Positions 1 to 9,320 of a stretch of DNA of 42,239 nt are shown here, piece by piece (the first letter of the stretch is position 1; every line of letters begins with the position of its first letter). The notes beneath the pieces are model-generated. The model was not told the origin of the DNA and made no database searches. It saw only the letters and a program-made list of their open reading frames with translations. Source of the DNA: Calothrix sp. MO_167.B12 (GTDB lineage Bacteria; Cyanobacteriota; Cyanobacteriia; Cyanobacteriales; Nostocaceae); the NCBI GenBank assembly GCA_030066045.1, contig JASJCJ010000049.1:1-42239 (forward strand), read 5' to 3'. Made by a program: the position numbers and the translations under genes.

Positions 1-78
1 GCCCGCTTCCTGATTACAGCAGGGAGCGAGACGCTCCCACTACATTTTTTACCCTTCAGAACTTATGGGACAAACCAT

Positions 79-286
79 TAGGGCTTGCAGCAAAAAGTCA
101 TGATTATAAGGGTAGACAACAGGCAACAGTTTCATCCCTGATTTGTTCGATTCTTTTTAGCAGAAAAAACGAACAATGCAAGATTTTTAAACCTCATACT
201 CCTATCTCCTTGCACTTTCTCCGGATCAAACAGCCCTTATGCATTGATAAAGCAATGTTTTATAGTTCTTCAGCAGACCCTACTTA
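79..286 (-). mobile_element. MITE-like element, copy 1
   Basis: The stretch is bounded by imperfect terminal inverted repeats, TTAGGGCTTGCAGCAAAA at the left and TTCTTCAGCAGACCCTA at the right. A related element lies in opposite orientation at about 11294-11514. Positions 240-281 match the reverse complement of 11298-11337 with about two mismatches, and the TTTAAAATTCTTGCAT-type core is shared. No open frame is visible. I infer a non-autonomous element mobilised by a transposase encoded elsewhere. Its right end lies about 60 bp from the NtcA-like site ahead of hetC. The first 78 bases of the window hold a 27-bp palindromic repeat at 17-43, which recurs inverted at 15028-15054. Confidence 0.6.
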
Positions 287-347
287 TACTTCCAATCATA
301 TTTGGATCAAGATTATCTGCACATATCGCTAAATGGTATTTGTTGTT

Positions 348-361
348 GTATTGTCAATTAC
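348..361 (+). promoter_or_regulatory. NtcA-like binding site upstream of hetC
   Basis: The sequence GTATTGTCAATTAC fits the NtcA consensus GTA-N8-TAC. NtcA activates hetC in Anabaena when combined nitrogen is scarce, so the position in the hetC leader makes sense. No perfect TAN3T -10 box lies 22-23 bp downstream; the nearest candidates start at 379 and 387. A second dyad, TTAC-N6-GTAA, lies at 386-399. The assignment rests on consensus and context only. Confidence 0.45.
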
Positions 362-424
362 AGTTTTTAGTACTGCGATAAATCCTTACAAATATGTAAT
401 CCAGAATAAATTTTTGATAAAGTG

Positions 425-457
425 TCCGGAAATTCCTGATTATCTGAGTCTTAGTTT
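425..457 (+). promoter_or_regulatory. DIF1-like promoter of hetC
   Basis: TCCGGA at 425-430 matches the DIF1 element reported at the -35 position of HetR-dependent promoters in Anabaena. A TAN3T -10 candidate, TAGTTT, starts 21 bp downstream at 452. If used, the hetC message would have a leader of about 280 bases. The hexamer alone could be chance. Its place downstream of the NtcA-like site and ahead of hetC is the support. Confidence 0.4.
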
Positions 458-746
458 TATAAAGGTAAATGAAAAATTAAATCTTGTGGAATAAAATTGA
501 ATTTAGTCCAAAATATGTTTTATTATAAACTATGTGTTTAAGTAATAACACTTACGAAAACCAATGAAAACCAATGATTGTAACTACAGATAATAAACAG
601 CATTTATTGATAAATCCGGCAAAAACCTAGCTAGATTGATCGATGGCGAAACTGTTAGCGCAGCTGTAAATACAGGAGACTAACTGATAACTGAAATGAC
701 CATGAATTCCTCTTCATTGTTTAGAGTTGAGGGAGAGCACAAATGT

Positions 747-3700
747 ATGAATGATAAGCAATCTCCCAGGGTAAGTGCAACTATTCTCAAATTTTCGAGG
801 ATGTTTGCCAGGAATTCTAGTCTCATATCCCAGGTAAGTCAGTTTTGGTTGGTAAGTCAGTTCCAATTGGGTGATGACTTGGTAAGTTACAGTCTAGATG
901 AATCAATAGAAGATAGCAATCACTTTTTATATCTAATTTGTGAAGGTAAAGTTAGGATTGTTGCCTTTGATACCACCAAAGAACGACAAGTATCCACCCA
1001 GTTATTGTTAGCAGAACAAAGTTTTGGTACTGACAGTTTATTTTATGATCAGCCTTTATCATACCAAGCGATCGCCGCATCTTCTGGTTGGATAGCAAAG
1101 TTGCCAGTTTCTCAGCTACGACAATGGTTAGGAGAATTTCCGCACCTAGAAGTATGTTTACGGCAAACGGTAAACGAACGTCAAGCACTAATATTTTTTA
1201 AATCCTGGACAAAATTGCGCTCGCAAACTAGTCGTACCATAGCCAAGATAGTACCCCATCTGGAAAAGATGGTTATTAATGCTGGTTCACTTTTATCAGT
1301 TGCCACACCTCCATCCCAAGGACAGTTTTGGCTGATTGATGGTATCACCACCACATCTTTGCAAATGGGAGATAGTTGGGGATATGCCCATGATACTTTT
1401 CCTGGAGGTATGGCAACCACAGATTTATCAGTCTATCACCTGCCATTAACATATTGCGATCGCACCATCTTCATGGCAGAAAACAAGCTGGAACCAGAAG
1501 CAGAGGGGAAGGTGGTTCTGAGCGGCGATAATTCCTCCTTCCTCCTGCCGTGGAGCAAAGGATCACAAGGGTCAAAATCCCCATCTGAACATCCCCCAAC
1601 TCCCCCTCTCCCTGCTTCTCTGCCTCTTGGTAACTCACTGATTGGGAGAGGAAACCCCGAGGCAACTAATCCAGCCCTTGGACAAAAGTCTTCACTGTTG
1701 AGTGTTGCCCGTTCTCTGTTCCCTTTCCCGAAGGGAGTTAAATTTACCCCACCCCGTCAGCGTCGAGGATTAATAACTCAACTATGGCATTCCTATCCAT
1801 TTGTACAACAGCAAAGCACTGCTGATTGTGGTGCGGCTTGTTTAGCTATGGTGAGCCAATACTGGGGCAAACGCTTTAGTCTTCACACCCTATGTCATTT
1901 AGCAAGGGTAGATAAAACAGGTAGTTCCTTGGCAGGTTTATTAACAGCTGGGGAAACACTAGGATATGAGGGTTTAGCAGTCAAGGCTGATTGGAGTCAA
2001 TTGGCATCCCTAGACTATCCTTGGATTGCCCACTGGCAAGGAAGACACTATGTCGTAGTTTGGGAAACATCAAAGGATCGGGTGATAATTGGCGATCCTG
2101 CCATTGGTAAGCGATCGCTAACTGTTGTAGAATTCATCCATAATTGGACGGGATATGCTTTACTTCTGGAACCAACGGAAGGTTTTCATGGCCAAGCAAA
2201 TGAAAAAATCTCTCTTCATGGTTTTTGGCAGAGATTAGGGCATTATCGTTATTTAATCGCCCAGATTATTTTTGCTTCATTGTTGATGCAAGCATTTGGT
2301 GTACTTACACCCTTACTCACACAGATTGCCATCGATCGCATCTTACCCAGCAAAAATTTAGTAATTCTCAATCTTTTGACTATTGGTTTCCTGTGCTTTG
2401 GCATCTGGCAGATTAGCTTAAAAGCAGTACGTCAATATCTCCTAGACTATTTTGCCCAACGCATGGATATTTCCTTGCTGGGGGGTTTTGTTAGCCATAT
2501 GTTGCGCTTACCCTTGCAGTTTTTCATCTCTCGTCCCCTGGGAGACTTAATTAGTTCTGTCCAAGAAAATCGCAAAATTCAAATATTTCTCACCCGCCAA
2601 GCTGTAAGCATGAGCTTGGATGCACTGATGGCAATGATGTGTATGGGTTTATTAGCATACTATAATTGGCAATTAGCCTTATTCTTATTGCTTGTCATTA
2701 TAGCGATCGCTAGTTTGAGTATAGCAGCAAGTCCATTGCGGAAAAGGGTATTGCGGGAATTGTACCAGGCATCCGCTCAACAAAATTCCTCCATTGTCGA
2801 AACCATTACAGGCATTCACACCATCAAAACTGCCGCCGCCGAGTCATCGGTGCGTTGGCATTGGGAAGAACGATTTGTCAATATGGCAAAGGTGCGATTT
2901 CGGGGGCAAAAACTGGTAAATAATCTCCAATTAGCCAGTTCCTTAATCAAACACCTAGGAACCACAGGGATATTATGGTGCGGTGCCAGGTTGGTAATGA
3001 ATGGACAGATGAGCATCGGTCAATTTGTGGCTTTTAATATGTTGATGGTGAATGCGATTGACCCTTGTTTAGCATGGATTGGGTTGTGGGATGAGTGGCA
3101 AGAAATATTAATATCCCTGGAAAAGTTACAAGATGCTTGGAGTACTGCAACGGAAGAAAACATCCAACAACCCTTAACTGTATTACCAACTTTAAAAGGT
3201 GCAATCAATTGGCAAAATGTTAGTTTCCGTTACCATTCCAGCGATACAGACAACATCCTGAACAATATTTCCTTTACAATCCAACCCCAACAAACCATTG
3301 GCATTGTCGGTTCTAGCGGTTCTGGTAAAACAACTTTAGTTAATTTATTAACAGGTTTATATCCTCCCACCTCCGGACAGATTATTATTGATGGCTACAA
3401 CATCACAGATATATCTCTCCAGTCTTTACGCAGTCAATTAGGAGTAGTTCCCCAAACATGTTTGCTATTTTCGGGAACGATTTTTGAGAATATTACCCTT
3501 TATAATTCCCAATTTACCCTAGAACAAGCGATCGCTGCTGCGAAATTAGCAGATATTCATGAATTTATCCAAGGCTTACCCCTAGGTTATCAAACCCTAG
3601 TAGGAGAGGGAGGAATCGCTCTTTCTGGGGGGCAGAAACAAAAAATTGCCATTGCCCGCGCTCTGATTAACCGGCCACAAATGTTGATTTTTGATGAAGC

Positions 3701-3905
3701 CACTAGCTCCTTGGATGCAGATTCAGAACAACGCTTGCAAATCAACTTAAAATACTTCAACTGTACAAAATTTATTGTCACCCATCGTTTATCCAGCCTC
3801 CGCTATGTCGATTGTATATTTGTCCTCCGTAGAGGTATGCTCGTCGAAAAAGGTACTTACCAGCAACTTGTACCACTTTTAAAAAAGTATGGGATAGATA
3901 GGTAG
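747..3905 (+). CDS. hetC: HetC: ABC exporter with C39 peptidase and cNMP-binding-like N-terminus
   Basis: This inner-membrane exporter is needed early in heterocyst differentiation and is linked in Anabaena to handling of PatS/HetN-type peptides. The start at 747 has a good ribosome site (GGGAGAG, 731-737) and gives 1052 residues; in-frame ATGs at 696 and 702 lack one and overlie a dispersed repeat. In order there is a cyclic-nucleotide-binding-like fold in about the first 230 residues. Next comes a C39 peptidase with Cys361 in ADCGAACL, followed by the HYVVV histidine and the DPA aspartate. A six-helix transporter domain follows, then the ATPase (Walker A GSSGSGKTT about 855-862, signature LSGGQKQ, Walker B LIFDEA). 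The linker before the peptidase (bases about 1495-1750) is Pro/Ser-rich and looks repeat-derived. hetP downstream makes HetC, rather than a bacteriocin exporter, the likely identity. Confidence 0.88.
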   Translation: MNDKQSPRVSATILKFSRMFARNSSLISQVSQFWLVSQFQLGDDLVSYSLDESIEDSNHFLYLICEGKVRIVAFDTTKERQVSTQLLLAEQSFGTDSLFYDQPLSYQAIAASSGWIAKLPVSQLRQWLGEFPHLEVCLRQTVNERQALIFFKSWTKLRSQTSRTIAKIVPHLEKMVINAGSLLSVATPPSQGQFWLIDGITTTSLQMGDSWGYAHDTFPGGMATTDLSVYHLPLTYCDRTIFMAENKLEPEAEGKVVLSGDNSSFLLPWSKGSQGSKSPSEHPPTPPLPASLPLGNSLIGRGNPEATNPALGQKSSLLSVARSLFPFPKGVKFTPPRQRRGLITQLWHSYPFVQQQSTADCGAACLAMVSQYWGKRFSLHTLCHLARVDKTGSSLAGLLTAGETLGYEGLAVKADWSQLASLDYPWIAHWQGRHYVVVWETSKDRVIIGDPAIGKRSLTVVEFIHNWTGYALLLEPTEGFHGQANEKISLHGFWQRLGHYRYLIAQIIFASLLMQAFGVLTPLLTQIAIDRILPSKNLVILNLLTIGFLCFGIWQISLKAVRQYLLDYFAQRMDISLLGGFVSHMLRLPLQFFISRPLGDLISSVQENRKIQIFLTRQAVSMSLDALMAMMCMGLLAYYNWQLALFLLLVIIAIASLSIAASPLRKRVLRELYQASAQQNSSIVETITGIHTIKTAAAESSVRWHWEERFVNMAKVRFRGQKLVNNLQLASSLIKHLGTTGILWCGARLVMNGQMSIGQFVAFNMLMVNAIDPCLAWIGLWDEWQEILISLEKLQDAWSTATEENIQQPLTVLPTLKGAINWQNVSFRYHSSDTDNILNNISFTIQPQQTIGIVGSSGSGKTTLVNLLTGLYPPTSGQIIIDGYNITDISLQSLRSQLGVVPQTCLLFSGTIFENITLYNSQFTLEQAIAAAKLADIHEFIQGLPLGYQTLVGEGGIALSGGQKQKIAIARALINRPQMLIFDEATSSLDADSEQRLQINLKYFNCTKFIVTHRLSSLRYVDCIFVLRRGMLVEKGTYQQLVPLLKKYGIDR

Positions 3906-4210
3906 GGGTACAGTATCAAAGTAATACTTGGATACAGTGACATACTCCCACACTTGTTGCAAGCTGTAAGTGTGGGCTTCTGTTGCGACTCCCGGTATCC
4001 CGTCGGACGTTAACTAAGCTTTGCTTACAGCGATTTTCAGGTAAATAGACCACACCGTAGGGGTTTAGCACTGCTAAACCCCTACATGAAGATGTGGTTC
4101 AAATAGATGAAAACTGCTGTAAAGTCTACGAGATGCCCCTCCGCAGACTTGAACAATACAACAAACATGATTTGAATTAGTTAATTTTGACGAGTTATGG
4201 TGTGAGTGTT

Positions 4211-4593
4211 CCCCGACTTCTTAAAGGATACCAATGGCGAATTAGGGGTAACGCCCCTGGTTATGACCAAAATTCCGCCGTCACCACAGAATGGTGCGGC
4301 TTGTCGTACCAAGTCTGCCTACGCGGATTACAGAGAATCAAGGTTTTGAGCCTGTTCCCGGCAGGCTTTGATCATCTAGCCCTAGGCTTCTAGCCTGTGG
4401 GCAGTATTGTGAGAATGCGAGTCAGATTGTTTCTAAGCTGTGGCGTATTTAATTTGTATATCGGACGCGGGCAAGATGCCTGCACTACAATCATTTGACG
4501 TTTTCACCTTATACAATTTAACTGCACAGCAGCTTACCCATACTCAGGGTTCATAATCACTATTTGCCATTAGCATCCTTAAAGAAGTCGGGG
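4211..4593. mobile_element. Possible decayed insertion element bounded by inverted repeats
   Basis: CCCCGACTTCTT at 4211 and AAGAAGTCGGGG near 4582 form the outer parts of a 21-bp inverted repeat with two mismatches. The CCCCGACTT motif resembles hairpins next to tnpB-type elements in cyanobacteria, which I recall only generally. The interior has no transposase and is made of other dispersed repeats. It may be a non-autonomous or decayed element, or chance nesting of repeats. Confidence 0.35.
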
Positions 4594-5405
4594 ATCTGTG
4601 GTTCCTCATAGTAACAAGACTTGAAAATAGGGGTTAGAGGCAAAGAAAGAACCCTTTTTTCATGCTTAACGGTGTACGAAGTTCATTTTGACTGCCTTGT
4701 TTCTTAAAAGAGGGATAACTCAATCTAATTTTCCTGATTTTGGTGACATTGAATACAGATTTTAAGTGCAGATAATGGATCAAAAGCATTACAGGAAAAT
4801 AAAAATATAGCCTGTAATGTGTTCATATAGCTCGCTGCATCCAACTGAATAAAACTATATGATTTCCGGGATTGTTAGACTTATCAATTTTGCCTCAAAA
4901 TCTAAAATAACCATTAATTAATCAGAGTAATATCCCAACGTGCAGTAAGTTATATCGTTGGTTTAATTTGTAATAAAATATCCCAGGTAACTTTAGCTAT
5001 AGATGAAGTTTACCGTAACTTTAAAATTTCTTGCATGAATCTTAACAGGAATACGGATATATCAATATTATAACTTGACAGATTGCATCATATAATGGTC
5101 ATAACTCTCAATTAAGTATCCTGCATTGTACTTTCAACAATGCAGGAAATCAAATATTTGCAATATATCTCTATCCTTTAAATACACCAGCAGTAAATAT
5201 TCTGCCCATATAATCTTGGAGTGCCATTCTCAAACCGTATGAGATGCCTCTGCCCCAATAATATTTATCATTTAGACTTTTTATTTTCATATTGATATTG
5301 GTCATCTTCCTCTAATCTTAGTCACTATTTTCCAAATAACATTATTAAATGACATAAATTGCTATGAACCTGTTAACCGAAAAATGTTTATTATCTCTTT
5401 CAAGT

Positions 5406-5422
5406 AGGGGGTTACACCCCCT
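5406..5422. promoter_or_regulatory. HetR-like palindromic binding site
   Basis: AGGGGG-TTACA-CCCCCT is a perfect inverted repeat with a 5-base spacer, extended by T and A on the outside (5405-5423). HetR, the master regulator of heterocyst formation, is known to bind a palindrome of the same design (GAGGGG-N5-CCCCTC) upstream of hetP in Anabaena. Here it lies ahead of the adaptor gene and hetP, which suggests HetR control of both. GC-rich palindromes are also part of this genome's repeat load, so chance cannot be excluded. Confidence 0.5.
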
Positions 5423-5979
5423 ATTTAGTCTTACTTAAGTACGACCAAAAAAACATGTCAAGAAAAATAAAAATATCAAAATCCATCCGCAATTCTTTCT
5501 AAAAAATGATAAGATTGTCAAGTGACAATTAATAAAAAAGTTGCGCTGCAACAAAAGCTATAATCGATAGGTAAGGAATCACTTTCTGACCTGTCAAGAT
5601 GATCAACTCCTAAAAAAATAGTATATGAAGTAACTATTTTATCGGGGCTACAACTAATTTGATTGAGGAGTTGAAAAGATTTTTAGAGGGTAGAACTGCA
5701 TCTATCAAGAGCCAACCGGAGACTTTGTTGTGTCAGTTATGTGACATGACATAAGGTAAATTTTCGCCTAGGGCACTACCTTTGCAAAAATAGAACCTAC
5801 CTATAGATATATTCAGTATTTTTTGCTGAATAAGACTATGGAAAGCATCTAAATAACTGCACTTGGTTAGTAAACAGACTTACTTGCTACAAGTCTGGTT
5901 GCCGTTTATTTATCAGCTCATGGAAAGAATCATCAGGTATCATGCAGTCGGAACTCATAATAAATCGGGAAGTTCAAGG

Positions 5980-6681
5980 ATGAGAAACCATAAAACTCAT
6001 CTTTGGGATAATCCGCCTCCAAAGAAAGTCTCAATTTGTGGGGCAATTGAGACTAACACAAATACTGGAAACTCTACAACCCAACAGCAAGTACCTAAAG
6101 GTCGAGATAGTTGCTCTGAATCATTGCAGATGTTGCTAAACCAACGACCTTCAATCCTGGTTTATCTTGTTTTGTTAACCAGTACATTTTTTCTAGCTAC
6201 ATTGATGATTTGGGTATGGAAAGGAAGCATTGTGGAAGTTGCTCGTATTCGAGGGACAATCTTGTCCTCAATAGACTCTGCAAAATACCTAGAAGTGATT
6301 GAAGACAATTCTGTGAACCTTAAAACCCCAGAAAATCAGCAAATTAACTTGGTCAATTTTATTGAACCCCATATTCTGCTACAAACTCAATTATCTCAGA
6401 AAGAAGCTCTTTTTTTTCAAGAAGAAATGCCTCTAAAAATCAAAGTTGACAATTACCAAATGGCGGAATCAATAATTATTGATGGAAAAATAAAATCTAT
6501 TTTTCCGGATAATGGCTCAGACAGTAAGAATAGTTTCTTTTATCAAGTAGAAGTGGCTTTAGAAAATAACTATCCCATGAACGAACAGGAATACATGGCA
6601 TTGCGATCGGGACAAAAAGTTACTGCTCAAATCAGACGTTCTTACAGCATCGCTGAGATGCTTTTGAGAGAAATCAACTAA
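5980..6681 (+). CDS. Small HlyD-like membrane-fusion (adaptor) protein
   Basis: The product is a one-helix periplasmic adaptor expected to pair with a C39-type ABC exporter. I chose ATG 5980 (233 residues), which has GGGA and AAGG upstream; the frame is open back to a TTG at 5863 (272 residues). The hydrophobic helix (PSILVYLVLLTSTFFLATLM) starts about 52 residues in. The C-terminal third resembles the HlyD beta-barrel end: a G-K-I-K-S-I-F segment, FFYQVEVAL, then LRSGQKVTAQI. Full-size family members have 400-500 residues with a long coiled coil and lipoyl halves, and neither is visible here. Its position between hetC and hetP suggests it is HetC's adaptor and shares the hetP transcript, with 91 bp between them. 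The family call is moderate and the partnership is inferred. Confidence 0.6.
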   Translation: MRNHKTHLWDNPPPKKVSICGAIETNTNTGNSTTQQQVPKGRDSCSESLQMLLNQRPSILVYLVLLTSTFFLATLMIWVWKGSIVEVARIRGTILSSIDSAKYLEVIEDNSVNLKTPENQQINLVNFIEPHILLQTQLSQKEALFFQEEMPLKIKVDNYQMAESIIIDGKIKSIFPDNGSDSKNSFFYQVEVALENNYPMNEQEYMALRSGQKVTAQIRRSYSIAEMLLREIN

Positions 6682-6772
6682 ATACACTAGCTACTAATAG
6701 TTGAGCTAACTGTATTTAGATAGAAAATAGATGCAAAACTTATCCAATTAGTTTATTACTTCCCAATAAAAT

Positions 6773-7243
6773 ATGACGGCTATGAATCAGAACCATTCTG
6801 GGATTAATAGTAACTTAGAACAATCAATTCATCCCGAACAATTTGACCAATTAGTTGAGGCTATTTTGGCTGGTAAATACTCCTGGGCTTGTGTGTTAAT
6901 GTTGCGTTTTGCTGGATATAATCCTTTACATTATATTCCTTATCGGACCTATAATAGGCTGCTCAAGGAGAACTCTCATATCAAAAAAGCACAGCAAGCA
7001 CAGCCAGGAAAGATAAATCGAACTTCTGCAAAAAACTCTACAAAGAATTTACCTTCTGGTTGTCTCAATAAAATTAAAGATATTGCTCGTTTAGAAGTAG
7101 TAGGTAATCAAAAAAATGATGTTCGCGGGGGGCATTTAGACAACTGGTTATCAACACAAGTCAATGAATATCAATCTGTTAAATCTGAGTTAGAAGTAGT
7201 GAATCGACAAGATGTATCACTAAATTGCGATCGCTTTAATTAA
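6773..7243 (+). CDS. hetP: HetP, heterocyst commitment protein
   Basis: HetP acts downstream of HetR in Anabaena and promotes commitment of cells to heterocyst differentiation; its biochemical activity is not known. The 156-residue product has the family's hallmark block at about residues 31-65: [19 protein letters not shown], then [19 protein letters not shown]. The single Cys in SWACV is in the conserved part. A basic, low-complexity middle follows, and then [17 protein letters not shown] and GGHLDNWL, also HetP-like. ATG 6782 (MNQN) is an equally good start, and neither start has a strong ribosome site. The gene follows the HlyD-like gene by 91 bp and is probably read from the promoter region near the HetR-like palindrome. 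Confidence 0.85.
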   Translation: MTAMNQNHSGINSNLEQSIHPEQFDQLVEAILAGKYSWACVLMLRFAGYNPLHYIPYRTYNRLLKENSHIKKAQQAQPGKINRTSAKNSTKNLPSGCLNKIKDIARLEVVGNQKNDVRGGHLDNWLSTQVNEYQSVKSELEVVNRQDVSLNCDRFN

Positions 7244-7299
7244 ACGGAATTTATGAAGATATTAGGTCTACATAAATTTCAATTGATAAATCGCCCTAA

Positions 7300-7342
7300 T
7301 TCCTCCCCGATTGACTGACAAAACAGTGGGTAAGGGGAGGAA
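7300..7342 (+). terminator. Hairpin downstream of hetP
   Basis: TTCCTCCCC (7300-7308) and GGGGAGGAA (7334-7342) form a perfect 9-bp stem with a 25-base loop, followed by CAAATTTT. It lies 57 bases past the hetP stop. The long loop and weak T-run make it only a candidate terminator. Confidence 0.4.
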
Positions 7343-7500
7343 CAAATTTTGTGAATAGGAAGTATATTTGACTATGTTTCTCATAATGCGAACAATTGGG
7401 CTGACGGAAGAGGTTTGCAACACCCTAAGCACAGCTTAAATTATTCAGGACTAGGCAAATTGTTCATATTCCTCTTCCCTAGAAATTAATAAATTTTCCT

Positions 7501-8451
7501 TCAATATTTTTTTCCAGTATTCCGCATATTAATAACGGTACTGAGTAAATCAAACCAAAATGGTGCGCCCAAGGAAATTGCCAGAACAGTTATCAACCAG
7601 CCTACAATTATCTTCATAGCATTGCTTAGATTAAAAGGACTCAGTTGTTTTTGAAAAGGATGAGATAAATCCCAACCAAAAGGTAAAGAAGATAGATTTG
7701 TAAATGTTTGATTTAAATCTGATATAATTCCATAAAGACATTCTGCCTTCTTTGTGTCATCCTGATCAATTTGCAAACAGGAATTAGAGGAAACAACTTG
7801 ATTAGCAACCCTATCAATAGTAGTTTGCAAGGCTCGTTCTTTAGACAAATTATTCACCAGATAGATTGTATCGACATTACCAACAATAGTAATCACCAGA
7901 GCAATTATTAAAGTAACTCCTTTACTATTGCGTCTATAGACTCCAGAAAGACGCTCCATAGAAGAATTAAACCAATTCTCCACTTCGGTATTCATTTGAC
8001 TAAGCTCTTTACTGGCATCTCCAGCTTGAGACTTCGCTTTGTGGGATAGAAATGAAAGACTCTTTTTCAAACTATCAGTAAGCTCCTGGTTATTTTCTAC
8101 ATCATTCATTAAATCATCAAGGGTTTTATGCATACCTTTACCTGTCTTGATAATATCCATAAAAGCAGTAGAAAAAGCCGAAGCAGAGATATAAGAAGGT
8201 CCTTCTGAACTTGATTGGTTGTTTGATTTGTGGTTCAAACCCTGAATTAAGGGGTTGTTGTAAAACTTACTAATGAGGGGATCGTTTGAGCTACTCTCAC
8301 CAAATAGATAAGTAATTCCATCTTTTAGATGTTTTGCTCTCCATTCCAAAACCGTCGCAATCAGTTCCTGTACTTGTGACGAAACCACGCTGCAAACTAG
8401 ATAGGTGAGCATTAGCCCAATGACGATATTTAAAACTGTTGGTAAATTCAT
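7501..8451 (-). CDS. Membrane protein of unknown function (GAPFWFDLL family)
   Basis: I do not recognise a function. The 316-residue protein has a hydrophobic N-terminus (about 5-28). A helical middle of about 150 residues follows, rich in Ser, Lys and Asp and probably exposed to the cytosol. Then come a second helix (about 180-200, GVTLIIALVITIVGNVDTIY) and a third near the C-terminus (about 280-300) ending in SLGAPFWFDLL and NMRNTGKKY. That C-terminal motif occurs in a broad family of uncharacterised bacterial membrane proteins. Two cysteines (CLQ and AECLYG) flank the segment between helices 2 and 3 and could pair if it lies outside the cytosol. The gene is convergent with hetP and shows no functional link to its neighbours. 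Confidence 0.75.
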   Translation of the reverse strand: MNLPTVLNIVIGLMLTYLVCSVVSSQVQELIATVLEWRAKHLKDGITYLFGESSSNDPLISKFYNNPLIQGLNHKSNNQSSSEGPSYISASAFSTAFMDIIKTGKGMHKTLDDLMNDVENNQELTDSLKKSLSFLSHKAKSQAGDASKELSQMNTEVENWFNSSMERLSGVYRRNSKGVTLIIALVITIVGNVDTIYLVNNLSKERALQTTIDRVANQVVSSNSCLQIDQDDTKKAECLYGIISDLNQTFTNLSSLPFGWDLSHPFQKQLSPFNLSNAMKIIVGWLITVLAISLGAPFWFDLLSTVINMRNTGKKY

Positions 8452-8718
8452 CTGTCCTCATTATTTTAATCATCTGGCGTAATTCCCCATCCTTCTAAAA
8501 GGTGGGGATATAAGCGAACCAACAAATTCTATCTGGTATAGTACTAGGAGTAACTATATTCACATCTTGCACCATAAGATTATTGAGAAAATTAGAGTCT
8601 GAAACCCTTAATTTTTCGTAGGGTGGGCATTGCCCACCTTACCCTTATTGAGAAAGTGCAAGATATGTGTATACGCACACTTTAGCTGTAATGGCACAGT
8701 AGTTACTAAAAGCAGGCT
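8452..8718. other. Intergenic region with a small palindromic repeat
   Basis: The divergent promoters of the membrane protein and the Uma2 gene should lie here. GTAGG at 8618 leads into GGTGGGCA-T-TGCCCACC (8622-8638), a perfect palindrome of a kind scattered through cyanobacterial genomes. Nothing else is recognised. Confidence 0.5.
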
Positions 8719-9273
8719 ATGACAACAGCAACGCCTTTGACTCTCGAAGAATTCCTCAAACTGCCGGAAACTAAGCCTGCCAGTGAATTTATCAATGGTT
8801 GCCTTTACCAAAAACCGATGCCTCAAGGTAAACATTCGCGCTTGCAACTAAAGTTTTGTGATGTAGTCAATCATGTTGCAGAAACAGCTAAAATTGCTCT
8901 AGCTTTCCCAGAATTGCGTTGCACTTTTGCTGGACGTTCGATTATTCCAGATGCTAGCGTGTTTCTTTGGCAGCGAATTCCTTTTGATGCAGATGGTGAA
9001 GTACCCAATGCTTTTAATATTTATCCTGATTGGACGGTAGAAATTCTTTCACCCGACCAAAAAGCGACTAAAGTTATTAGTAATATTTTGCACTGTCTCA
9101 AAAATGGTACTCAGTTGGGATGGTTAATTGACCCTGAAGAACGAATCATTTTGGTATTTATTCCTGGACAAGAACCTGTAGAGTTGACTGGGAAGGATAC
9201 TCTGCCGATTCCAGAATTTTTAACCCTGGATTTGACTGTTGAGCAGGTTTTTGTCTGGTTGAAAGTTGGTTGA
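8719..9273 (+). CDS. Uma2 family (DUF820) putative endonuclease
   Basis: The 184-residue protein has the layout of the Uma2/DUF820 family, a PD-(D/E)XK nuclease-fold group greatly expanded in cyanobacteria and of unknown substrate. It opens with MTTATPLTLEEFLKLPETKPASEFINGCLYQ, where family members have E-[FY]-x-[ND]-G. It continues with SIIPDASVF (the PD position), then WTVEILSPDQ (the E of the ExK region) and ATKVISNILHCLKNGTQLGWLIDPEER. In many relatives the motif after EILSP carries a lysine; here Q-K-A-T-K follows. The C-terminal ELTGKDTLPIPEFLTLDLTVEQVF is also typical. It appears to be a single gene. These genes may come from mobile elements, but that is not shown here. Confidence 0.85.
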   Translation: MTTATPLTLEEFLKLPETKPASEFINGCLYQKPMPQGKHSRLQLKFCDVVNHVAETAKIALAFPELRCTFAGRSIIPDASVFLWQRIPFDADGEVPNAFNIYPDWTVEILSPDQKATKVISNILHCLKNGTQLGWLIDPEERIILVFIPGQEPVELTGKDTLPIPEFLTLDLTVEQVFVWLKVG

Positions 9274-9320
9274 TTATAGTTTTGATTGGATTTTTGTACC
9301 CATTCATTTTATACATTAAA

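Larger units (their letters stand above)
3906..5979. other. Two-kilobase intergenic region with repeats and regulatory candidates
   Basis: No convincing gene is seen. The region holds a 9-bp-arm hairpin just after hetC (3947-3976) and a perfect 12-bp inverted repeat (4057-4068 with 4074-4085). A repeat block at 4260-4405 has pieces that recur at 37206-37270 and 22262-22330. An inverted repeat pair bounds about 380 bp (4211-4231 and 4573-4593), and a palindromic repeat lies at 4465-4492. The second half, from about 4600, is AT-rich and is probably the long leader of the adaptor-hetP transcript. It contains the HetR-like palindrome (5406-5422), an ATTGTCA/TGACAAT dyad (5514-5529) and a TATTCAG/CTGAATA hairpin (5810-5832). 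Confidence 0.6.

Noticed and set aside
4187-4393. A 68-codon plus-strand frame
   Set aside because: It consists of dispersed repeat blocks that recur at 37206-37270 and 22262-22330, and has no ribosome site.
4743-4756. GTG-N8-TAC as an NtcA site in the hetC-adaptor interval
   Set aside because: It is a weaker match to the consensus without a proper -10 box, far from any gene start.
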